From: an uncultured Prevotellaceae bacterium
GTDB taxonomy: Bacteria; Bacteroidota; Bacteroidia; Bacteroidales; Bacteroidaceae
Direction of reading: 5' to 3'
Length of the DNA stretch: 36,149 bases
NCBI GenBank assembly: GCA_946407325.1
Contig: CAMJNN010000005.1
Span: forward strand, 1-36,149
The notes under the pieces: generated by a model
The model's input: the letters and a program-made list of their open reading frames with translations, nothing else
Databases searched by the model: none
What the model was told of the DNA's origin: nothing
Shown here: in pieces, positions 16,716 through 24,154 of the stretch
Numbering within the stretch: position 1 is the stretch's first letter
Layout of the letters: each line of letters begins with the position of its first letter
Made by a program: the position numbers and the translations under genes

Positions 16716-18560
16716 ATGGACAAAAATACCATTACCGGCATGGTGCTGATATTCCTCGTACTGATTGTTTTCAGCTACCTTAGCCGTCCATCACAAGAAC
16801 AACTTGCTGCTCAACAGCAGTACCATGATTCTATAGCACAGGTGCAACAACGTGCCGCTGAATTACAGGCAAAGGCTGAAGCCGCTCTGGCCAACGAACG
16901 TGCTACAGCAGCCAAAGACTCTGCCTCACTGTTTTTTGGTGCTTCACAAGGCACTGCCGAACTGGTGAGTATAGAGAACAACCTGGCCAAGCTGACACTC
17001 AGCACCAAAGGCGGTAGCCTCTATTCAGTGATGCTGAAAGAATATATGAGTCAGGACAAGGTGACACCCGTCACCCTGTTCGAGGACAGCGACGTTTCAC
17101 TTAACTACTTGTTGTATAATGCACAAGGTGCCATTGAAACCAGCGACTACTACTTCACCCCTGTCAACAAGAGTGAGCAGTCTGTAACCATGCGTTTGCA
17201 TGCATCGGAAGATAGCTATGTTGATTTTACCTACACCATGCATCCCGACACCTATCTGGTGGACCTGAACATTCAGGCAGTGGGCATGAATGGCAAATTG
17301 GCATCCAGCAATAACCACATCGACATTGAGTGGAAGCAGCGTGCACGCCAGATTGAGAAGGGTTACACCTATGAGAACCGCTTGGCCCAACTAACTTACA
17401 AGACAGACGATAAAGTGAAGGAGATGTCAGCCAGTGGTGAAGATCATAAAGAAGTGGAAGAACCTGCTACATGGGTAGCTTTCAAGAACCAGTTCTTCTC
17501 AGCAGTGATGATCAGCGATGCGGGCTTCAACAATGCCAAGCTGGATTCCAAGATGGAAGACCGTAACAGCGGCTATATCAAGGACTATGCGGCTGACATG
17601 AATACCTTCTTCGATCCCAGTGGCGCCCAGCCTACCGAGATGCACTTCTATTTCGGCCCTAACCACTACAAGATTCTCTCCGCCCTTGACGACAACAGAG
17701 AAAAGGATTGGAACTTGCAGCGACTGGTTTATTTGGGATGGCCTATCCTTCGATGGATCAACCAGTTCTTTACCATCAACGTATTCGACTGGCTCACTAA
17801 GTTGGGCTTGGGCATGGGACTTGTATTGCTGTTTATGACACTGATTGTAAAGATTGTGATCTTCCCTACTACTTGGAAGACATACATATCTTCTGCCAAG
17901 ATGAAGGCGTTGAAGCCTAAAGTTGATGAGATCAATGCCAAATATCCCAATGAGGCTGATGCGATGAAGAAACAACAGGAGATCATGACCATGTATAGCC
18001 AGTATAGGGTAAGTCCCATGGGTGGCTGTCTGCCAATGCTCATACAGTTCCCTATCCTGATGGCCTTGTTCTTGTTTGTGCCAAGCGCTATCGAACTGCG
18101 TCAGCAGAGCTTCCTGTGGGCTGATGACCTGAGTACCTACGACTCATTCGTGACCTTCCCATTCAACATCCCATTCCTGGGCGATCACTTGAGCTTGTTC
18201 TGTGTATTAATGTGCGTCACCAACCTACTCTACATGATGTATAACATGAAGATGCAGGATACCGGTGCCAATCCATCAATGGCAGCTATGAAATATATGA
18301 ATTACATCATGCCTGTGGTATTCCTCTTCATCTTGAACGACTATCCTGCAGGTTTGAATTATTACTACTTCCTGAGTACTCTCATCAGTGTGGTAACAAT
18401 GGCTTGGATGCGATATGCTACCGATGATGCCAAGTTACTGGCACAGTTGGAGGCCAACAAGAAGAATCCTAATGAAATGCGTAAGACTGGCTTCCAGGCT
18501 CGGTTGGAGGCGATGCAGAAGCAACAGGAGGAGTTACAGCGTCAAAGGGGAAAGAAATAA
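16716..18560 (+). CDS. yidC: Membrane protein insertase YidC
   Basis: YidC inserts and folds inner-membrane proteins, alone or with Sec. The 614-residue protein starts [22 protein letters not shown] (first helix, about 7-24). It then has a large periplasmic domain (about 70-350) and the conserved insertase core with '[21 protein letters not shown]', '[21 protein letters not shown]' and '[23 protein letters not shown]'. A Lys/Gln-rich tail ([18 protein letters not shown]) could contact ribosomes. I choose ATG 16716 rather than the upstream ATG 16695, because homologs start 'MDKNT' and 16695 is too close to the -7 element. Confidence 0.96.
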   Translation: MDKNTITGMVLIFLVLIVFSYLSRPSQEQLAAQQQYHDSIAQVQQRAAELQAKAEAALANERATAAKDSASLFFGASQGTAELVSIENNLAKLTLSTKGGSLYSVMLKEYMSQDKVTPVTLFEDSDVSLNYLLYNAQGAIETSDYYFTPVNKSEQSVTMRLHASEDSYVDFTYTMHPDTYLVDLNIQAVGMNGKLASSNNHIDIEWKQRARQIEKGYTYENRLAQLTYKTDDKVKEMSASGEDHKEVEEPATWVAFKNQFFSAVMISDAGFNNAKLDSKMEDRNSGYIKDYAADMNTFFDPSGAQPTEMHFYFGPNHYKILSALDDNREKDWNLQRLVYLGWPILRWINQFFTINVFDWLTKLGLGMGLVLLFMTLIVKIVIFPTTWKTYISSAKMKALKPKVDEINAKYPNEADAMKKQQEIMTMYSQYRVSPMGGCLPMLIQFPILMALFLFVPSAIELRQQSFLWADDLSTYDSFVTFPFNIPFLGDHLSLFCVLMCVTNLLYMMYNMKMQDTGANPSMAAMKYMNYIMPVVFLFILNDYPAGLNYYYFLSTLISVVTMAWMRYATDDAKLLAQLEANKKNPNEMRKTGFQARLEAMQKQQEELQRQRGKK

Positions 18561-18630
18561 AATTACCGATAGACCGTTGAACTTGCTTAGGCTATGCCAA
18601 GCATGAGCAATATTTCTAATATTATAAAGT

Positions 18631-19692
18631 ATGGCTGAGAAGAAATCCATCAATCGTAGGCAGTTCATCAAGAACTCGGCTTTGCTGAGCATGAGCGGTT
18701 TTATTCCTGCATCAGGAATAGCTGCTACACGTGTTGCAACAACTTCCGGTGAGAAGTTCATGAACTTCAACTTCAAACCCAATGGAAAGTTCAAAATTTT
18801 GCAGCTTACCGACACCCATTATATTACAGGCGATCCTCTTTCTGAGCGTGCTGTGAAGAACGTGTGCGAGATGCTAGATGCAGAAAAGCCCGATTTGGTG
18901 ATCCACACAGGTGATACCATCTTTGGTGCGCCGGCTGAGAAGAGTGTACGTGAGATTTTTGCTCCTATATCTGAGCGTAAGATACCATTTGCTGTAGCCT
19001 TGGGTAACCACGACAGCGATTTCGACCTCTCTCGCAAGGAGATTTTTGATATCATCAAGTCATTACCTTATAATATCAATTCTACTGTAACAGGCTTGCA
19101 TGGCGTGAGCAATGACATTATCACCCTCTCGAAAGAGAACGACAACAAACCTCAGTGGGTGTTCTACCTCTTCGATTCCAATAACCGCGCAGAACTGCCA
19201 GGTTTTGAGAAGAGTTGGGGATATATCCATATCGAGGAAATCAACTGGTACCGTAAGCACAGTCAGGAGTTTACCAAACTGAATGGTGGTGTACCTATAC
19301 CATCGTTATCTTTCTTCCATATCCCCCTACCCGAATATGGCTATGCTTTCAAACTGGATAAGAATCGCATCATGAAGGGTAACTTTGGCGAAGAGCCTTG
19401 TGCCCCAAGCATCAATTCTGGCTTGTTTGTAAGTATGAGGGAGATGGGCGACATGAGGGCTGTGATCTGTGGTCATGACCACGACGACGACTTTGCCATG
19501 AAATGGAACGATATCTTCCTGATGTACGGCCGCTTCAGTGGATGTGACACGGTATATAACAACCTGAAGCCCAATGGCGCGCGCATCATCGAACTAACGC
19601 AGGATGACACCAGCTTCCGCTCGTGGGTTCGCCTTTATGGTGGTGAAATCACCCAGAATCTGAAATATCCAGACGACTTTAATACTTACTAA
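18631..19692 (+). CDS. Tat-exported calcineurin-like metallophosphoesterase
   Basis: The 353-residue protein has a twin-arginine signal ('INRRQFIKNSALLSMSGF', RR at 9-10) without a lipobox, then a metallophosphoesterase domain. The metal-binding motifs are intact: 'LTDTHY' (Asp61, His63), 'HTGDT' (Asp95), 'LGNHDSD' (Asn126, His127), a middle 'FFHIPLPEY' His, and 'ICGHDHDDD'. Relatives include the Icc/PhoD-like purple-phosphatase-type hydrolases of Bacteroidota; the substrate (phosphodiester, nucleotide or phosphate ester) cannot be read. Tat export fits loading metal in the cytoplasm. It lies 70 bases behind yidC without a clear promoter of its own. Confidence 0.88.
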   Translation: MAEKKSINRRQFIKNSALLSMSGFIPASGIAATRVATTSGEKFMNFNFKPNGKFKILQLTDTHYITGDPLSERAVKNVCEMLDAEKPDLVIHTGDTIFGAPAEKSVREIFAPISERKIPFAVALGNHDSDFDLSRKEIFDIIKSLPYNINSTVTGLHGVSNDIITLSKENDNKPQWVFYLFDSNNRAELPGFEKSWGYIHIEEINWYRKHSQEFTKLNGGVPIPSLSFFHIPLPEYGYAFKLDKNRIMKGNFGEEPCAPSINSGLFVSMREMGDMRAVICGHDHDDDFAMKWNDIFLMYGRFSGCDTVYNNLKPNGARIIELTQDDTSFRSWVRLYGGEITQNLKYPDDFNTY

Positions 19693-19726
19693 AAAAAGCA
19701 ATCTCCCGCCGGATGGCGGGAGATTG
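19691..19726 (-). terminator. Terminator of tRNA-Asp, shared with the convergent metallophosphoesterase gene
   Basis: CAATCTCCCGCC (19699-19710) pairs perfectly with GGCGGGAGATTG (19715-19726) around a four-base loop. On the minus strand seven T follow one base after the stem, a strong intrinsic terminator for the tRNA transcript. On the plus strand the stem sits right after the phosphoesterase stop but the T run is poor. Confidence 0.85.
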
Positions 19727-19733
19727 TTGTATG

Positions 19734-19807
19734 CGGTGCGTACGAGACTCGAACTCGTGACCCCGTGCGTGACAGGCACGTATTCTAACCAACTGAACTA
19801 ACGCACC
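19734..19807 (-). tRNA. tRNA-Asp (GTC)
   Basis: The minus strand folds as a cloverleaf with a 7-pair acceptor stem (GGTGCGT with ACGCACC), a D arm containing AGTTCAGTTGGTTAGAA, an anticodon loop CTGTCAC (anticodon GTC), and a T arm with GTTCGAGTC. The discriminator base is G, as expected for tRNA-Asp. CCA is not encoded. Confidence 0.96.
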
Positions 19808-19825
19808 ATTGTTGGTTTGCGGATG

Positions 19826-19855
19826 CAAAGGTAATACAATATTTCGAATCCGCAA
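19826..19855 (-). promoter_or_regulatory. Promoter of tRNA-Asp
   Basis: The minus strand reads TTG (19853-19855), 19 bases, then TACCTTTG (19826-19833). It places transcription start about ten bases ahead of the tRNA. Confidence 0.75.
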
Positions 19856-19889
19856 TAGAAATGAGCAGAAAAAAAACGAGCAAAGGAAC

Positions 19890-20933
19890 CTAAATCTTGG
19901 TAAGCCTCTTCAATTGTTTCTTTCCTTTATCTATTAATTCGTTGTTGCGCTGACGAATACCCTCAAAAATCTGGTCATTCATCTGACGAATACCATTTAT
20001 CACTTCCTGCGCAAGGTCCAAAACCGTGTTGTTTTTGCTATCATCGGCAGGAACAATCACCTGCAGCCCGGCAGGATGAATCTTCACCTTCAGATTAGCG
20101 CCCATATTCACAGGATCACCATCAAAGTGCACCACCCCAGGCTTCTCACGACGAATATTGATGGTTTTACAGCGGAAAGTCTTGATGTGACTATTCTGGT
20201 CAATGGTCTTGGTAAACAGCTGCAGCGCCAACGATGGCACGTCCAATGGCGTAAACGGATTGAGGATGGTAACATCCAACAAGCCATCAGTCAATGTGGC
20301 CTTGGGAGCGATATAGGCATTATTGCCATACTGAGCCGCATTACCACAGGCAATGAGAAACGCCTGGTATATCTCTGTTTCATTGCCATCAATAGTCACT
20401 TTGTAGGTTTCCGGCTTATAATTCAGAGAAGCATTGAGCGATTGTTCTATATACGTATTCAGACCTCGTTTGCCTGCTTCGGCAAATTTCAGACTCACGA
20501 AAGCATCGAAGCCCACCCCACAAGTACAGAAAAACTTACGACGATTGATGGTACCATAGTCAATGCGCTCCACATACCCTTCATTAATCACCTCCAACGC
20601 CTTTTGGGGCTGCATGCTGATTTGCATGTGGCGAGCCAAGCCATTGCCCGATCCGCACGGTATAATGCCCAAAGCAGTAGTTGTATGCGTCAATGCACGG
20701 GCCACTTCGTTCACCGTACCATCACCACCAATGGCCACCACGGCAAAATGTCCCTCTTGGGCACACTTCGCAGCAATCTCTTCTGCATGACCGGCATATT
20801 GGGTATATACAATTTGAAATGTATATTTGTCGATATCCAACTGCTCATTAATCATGGCAATGACCTGCTCCTTCTCCTGTGTGCCGGATATCGGATTGAC
20901 GACAAAGGTAATATGTTTCTTTTCTTTTTCCAT
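19890..20933 (-). CDS. YegS/DagK-family lipid kinase
   Basis: The 347-residue protein belongs to the diacylglycerol/sphingosine-kinase catalytic family, which phosphorylates membrane lipids such as diacylglycerol with ATP. Motifs are intact: 'FVVNPISGTQ' at the start, GGDGT at 69-73, 'PCGSGNGLARH' at 92-102, and a C-terminal 'VVHFDGDPV'. An extra 45-residue amphipathic tail ('VINGIRQMNDQIFEGIRQRNNEL', Lys-rich end) may touch the membrane. The gene begins 20 bases after the TonB-dependent receptor stop with no visible promoter, so I place it last in the sensory operon. A functional link to that system is inference. Confidence 0.88.
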   Translation of the reverse strand: MEKEKKHITFVVNPISGTQEKEQVIAMINEQLDIDKYTFQIVYTQYAGHAEEIAAKCAQEGHFAVVAIGGDGTVNEVARALTHTTTALGIIPCGSGNGLARHMQISMQPQKALEVINEGYVERIDYGTINRRKFFCTCGVGFDAFVSLKFAEAGKRGLNTYIEQSLNASLNYKPETYKVTIDGNETEIYQAFLIACGNAAQYGNNAYIAPKATLTDGLLDVTILNPFTPLDVPSLALQLFTKTIDQNSHIKTFRCKTINIRREKPGVVHFDGDPVNMGANLKVKIHPAGLQVIVPADDSKNNTVLDLAQEVINGIRQMNDQIFEGIRQRNNELIDKGKKQLKRLTKI

Positions 20934-20953
20934 AGTTAATGATAGGTCGACGT

Positions 20954-23323
20954 TTAGAACTTAAACGCCACATCTGCCATGACCCATCTGCCTTGCTGCA
21001 GCAAGGCTCCATTCGAGTTCATACCGCCCTGATAATACTTCAGATCGAACAGATTATGTACATTCACGCCCAGTTCCAAAGGCCCTAACTTGTAGTTTGC
21101 ACCTGCATCCACCAACACACGTCCAGCAACATCAAATTCCTGCGGCTCGCTACTTTGGTTCCAATGAGCAATAAAACCAGACTGGCCACTATATGTGGTA
21201 ATATGAGTATGAAGTTTTAAATTCTTCACAATCTCCCAGGCCAATACTGTATTGGTCGTAAAATTAGGTATGTAGAGAACCCTATTAGGATGTAATGTTG
21301 TAGAATATTCAGCATCTTCCGATCTCATCACCTCCATGGAAAAGTTAGCACTGAACCTCTTGCTCTTATATGAAGAGCTGAGTTCCAAACCATATGTTGA
21401 ATACGGATTTGAATTCACATGTAAGAATCCATTTGCATAGATAAGATCATCTGAGTGATTGTAAAATCCGTTCAGTTCCACCATCAAACCGGGTACAGGG
21501 TTTACCAATTGGAATGTCAGCTGCCATGATTTCAGTTTCTCTGGCAGCAAATCTGTTGACGCCCTCAACAAATCATTGGTTTTCCTGTAAAGATAAGGAG
21601 CATCAACGAACGACCTTGAATAACTCAACTTAACATTCCATTTGGGTTGCAGGAAAATTAATGCCACACGTGGTGAAAACTCATGGATGATCTTATTGTT
21701 ATATTGTTTTTTATAGTCATATCTTAATCCGGCGCTCAATATCAGGTTTCCCCAGATATGCTTCAATTGGGCAAAGGCATCAATGCTATGTTCTTTGCCT
21801 AAATTACCTCTAAGGTATTGCGACATATCAGCCAACACTTGATTATAACTATGCCCCAATACATAACGGACATCCAACAGTTCATAGTAGTCATACTCTG
21901 TACCTACTGATATCAAACCACGATGTTTTTCACCCAAGTTATAAGAAAAATCACCTTTCAATTGAATACCAACGGTACGGTCTTGTCCATCAATGTAGTG
22001 ATAAATACCATTATATAAGCTTAAAATGCTATCTACATTAACTCCTGGTATATCGGGCAAACCAATAAACTCACTAAGGTGTTCTGCCTTCTCATCAGTC
22101 ACCACATTATACCTCATCATATCGCTTTCATCGTATTGTAATTTTCCTCCTAGGGATAAATTATCCGTAGACCAGGTATAACCAACATCAAGATGATGAG
22201 AACGAGTGGATGTACCAGGACGCTTACCATTAAAGGTAGTATATTTGCCATAATCATACGGTGAAGCCGTATATCTGAAAGACAAAGGTGGAATAAACTG
22301 TGAGAAATGCGTATTATACAAAATAGAAAGACCTTTCCAATTCAGCGACAAGCCCAAGTCATAGGTCGGCAGATTACCTATTCCACCAAGCGTAATATCA
22401 CCTTCTTTCAGCATCAGACCAGTATCTTGCAATGGCATAAAACGCTGTTGTCCCTTAGCCTTATATATACTTGCCCACACCAACACATCCAAGTCAAAAT
22501 AACGTTTTCCAAACAAGAAATCACCACCAATTTGTCCGTAGTTACCCAATTTGCCCTTTACCTTGACGCCATCCACATCAGCACCATTCTTGGTAATAAT
22601 ATTCACAACGGCCGACAAAGCCACACCACCATAAAGTGATGATGCTGGTCCACGCAAAACCTCTATCTGTTTCACCTTCTCTAAGCTCATACTAAAGTCA
22701 GGACTTGCCGTGTTAGTAGTATAGCTGTTCAAGCGATGTCCATCTAAGAGGAAAAGAATTTTCTCCTGTGTCGAGCTATACATTGCACGCATCGATAGAT
22801 TAAGATCTTCGTTGCAATCAACATCCGACATGCCTGGTACGTATGCCAACAGCACTTCTTTTATGTTCCTGGCACCGCTATTAATAATCATCTCCTCAGT
22901 AATCAAGGTTACAGGCACAGGTGATTCATTAAGGTTCTCAGCCTGACTGGATGCTGTAGTAATAGTGGCACCCATACCACTCTTCATCGTTTCCACCAAG
23001 TCTATAAATCGCTGGGGATCTTCAGGAGTAGTAGTATAATAAGGATTCTCCTTCAAAAGCAACGAAACATAGTATTCAGCATCAGCATCATCATCCAATC
23101 CCAAGTTGGCAAGAGCCAATAACCTGTAGGCACCTTGCCTTACAGTACCCCTAAGCAAGTTAATGTTCTTCGTTAACAAATCATCTACATATTCCAGTCT
23201 TCCAATAGCATACGAATTTTCAGCATCATTAAAGATAGATAGCTGTTGGTCAGTAGTAACCTGTGCATGAAGTTGTGACACCATGCACACACACAATATT
23301 ATATAAAGAGCCAGTTTTTTCAT
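20954..23323 (-). CDS. TonB-dependent outer-membrane receptor with helical N-terminal domain
   Basis: The 789-residue protein has a signal peptide (MKKLALYIILCVCMVSQLHAQ). About 100 residues that look TPR-like/helical follow ('GRLEYVDDLLTKNINLL', 'AYRLLALANLGLDDDADAEYY'). Then come a plug domain ('PVPVTLITEEMIINSGARNIKEVL', 'QIEVLRGPASSLYGGVALSAVVNIITK') and a large barrel ending 'VMADVAFKF'. It lacks the carboxypeptidase-like N-terminal domain common in SusC proteins, and no SusD partner is adjacent. I start at 23323: its ATG overlaps the upstream kinase stop as ATGA, and the signal peptide begins there, not at the frame's first ATG. The ligand is unknown. Translational coupling to a kinase gene suggests a role in signalling or in importing the sensed compound. 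Confidence 0.9.
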   Translation of the reverse strand: MKKLALYIILCVCMVSQLHAQVTTDQQLSIFNDAENSYAIGRLEYVDDLLTKNINLLRGTVRQGAYRLLALANLGLDDDADAEYYVSLLLKENPYYTTTPEDPQRFIDLVETMKSGMGATITTASSQAENLNESPVPVTLITEEMIINSGARNIKEVLLAYVPGMSDVDCNEDLNLSMRAMYSSTQEKILFLLDGHRLNSYTTNTASPDFSMSLEKVKQIEVLRGPASSLYGGVALSAVVNIITKNGADVDGVKVKGKLGNYGQIGGDFLFGKRYFDLDVLVWASIYKAKGQQRFMPLQDTGLMLKEGDITLGGIGNLPTYDLGLSLNWKGLSILYNTHFSQFIPPLSFRYTASPYDYGKYTTFNGKRPGTSTRSHHLDVGYTWSTDNLSLGGKLQYDESDMMRYNVVTDEKAEHLSEFIGLPDIPGVNVDSILSLYNGIYHYIDGQDRTVGIQLKGDFSYNLGEKHRGLISVGTEYDYYELLDVRYVLGHSYNQVLADMSQYLRGNLGKEHSIDAFAQLKHIWGNLILSAGLRYDYKKQYNNKIIHEFSPRVALIFLQPKWNVKLSYSRSFVDAPYLYRKTNDLLRASTDLLPEKLKSWQLTFQLVNPVPGLMVELNGFYNHSDDLIYANGFLHVNSNPYSTYGLELSSSYKSKRFSANFSMEVMRSEDAEYSTTLHPNRVLYIPNFTTNTVLAWEIVKNLKLHTHITTYSGQSGFIAHWNQSSEPQEFDVAGRVLVDAGANYKLGPLELGVNVHNLFDLKYYQGGMNSNGALLQQGRWVMADVAFKF

Positions 23324-24150
23324 TTCTTTGCTGGTATAGTAAATGTGAAACAAGCATACTCACCTTCCTTTGAGTCTATGTCTATACGTCCGTGGTGCTT
23401 GTTTACAATGATATCATACGTAATGGCCATTCCCAATCCAGTACCCTGTCCTGCAGGTTTGGTGGTAAAGAAATTCTCATAGATGTGCTGTTTCACTTCT
23501 TCACTCATGCCTTCACCATTGTCCTTTATAGTAACCACCACATCATTGCCGTCACTTTTAACACTCACCGCAATGGTGGGCACATAGTCAGCGGTAGCAT
23601 ATTGTGATTTCTTCCACACAGCATAGCAGGCATTGTTCATCACATTCAGCACAGCCCTGTTGAAATCTTGTGGAATCACCTGCAACATCGGCATATCCTC
23701 CTGATATTCCTCATGAATGCTGATATTGAATCCTTTGTAATTGGCACGCATGGCATGATAAGACAACCACACATACTCTTTCACAGAGCGACAGATATCT
23801 ACTGGGATAAACTCTCCCTCCTTCCCTCTCGACATCATCAGAATGCCCCTGATGATACTGATGGCCCGTTCACCATGTTCCACAATCTTCCCCAGATTCT
23901 CTCTCAAATCGGTCACAATATCATCCAATTCCTCACGGTCGGCTTCGTCTATCTTATCTTCGTTATCTTCAATGATATCATTAAGGTCTTTCAGTAACTT
24001 GAAAGACATCTTACTAAAATTGATGACAAAATTCAGGGGATTCTGAATCTCATGGGCAATGCCGGCACTCAACATACCCAACGAAGCCAGCTTCTCTTGA
24101 TCTTTAAGCTGTTGTCTCAGTGTTTCCAATTCTTGATTCTTCGTTTCCAT
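23320..24150 (-). CDS. Soluble histidine kinase (HisKA-HATPase) without a sensor domain
   Basis: The 276-residue protein has no membrane segment. A short coiled coil (about 4-24, 'QELETLRQQLKDQEKLASLG') leads into the H-box 'AGIAHEIQNPLNF' with phosphoacceptor His33. The dimerisation helices are long and acidic. The ATPase domain is complete: N-box 'VLNVMNNACYAV', G1 'DNGEGM', F-box 'ENFFTTK', G2 'GQGTGLGMAI'. Its layout parallels the cytoplasmic end of the propeller protein encoded 4 bases upstream, where the His is missing. The likely target is the co-encoded REC-phosphatase; pairing with the sensor is inference. Confidence 0.92.
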   Translation of the reverse strand: METKNQELETLRQQLKDQEKLASLGMLSAGIAHEIQNPLNFVINFSKMSFKLLKDLNDIIEDNEDKIDEADREELDDIVTDLRENLGKIVEHGERAISIIRGILMMSRGKEGEFIPVDICRSVKEYVWLSYHAMRANYKGFNISIHEEYQEDMPMLQVIPQDFNRAVLNVMNNACYAVWKKSQYATADYVPTIAVSVKSDGNDVVVTIKDNGEGMSEEVKQHIYENFFTTKPAGQGTGLGMAITYDIIVNKHHGRIDIDSKEGEYACFTFTIPAKK

Positions 24151-24154
24151 ATCA

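Noticed and set aside
18561..18630. Imperfect hairpin between yidC and the metallophosphoesterase gene
   Set aside because: The stem has a bulge and no T run, so I do not call it a terminator.
20076..20939. Open plus-strand frame of 287 codons
   Set aside because: It is antisense to the lipid kinase gene, whose motifs are intact; no start signals or family features.
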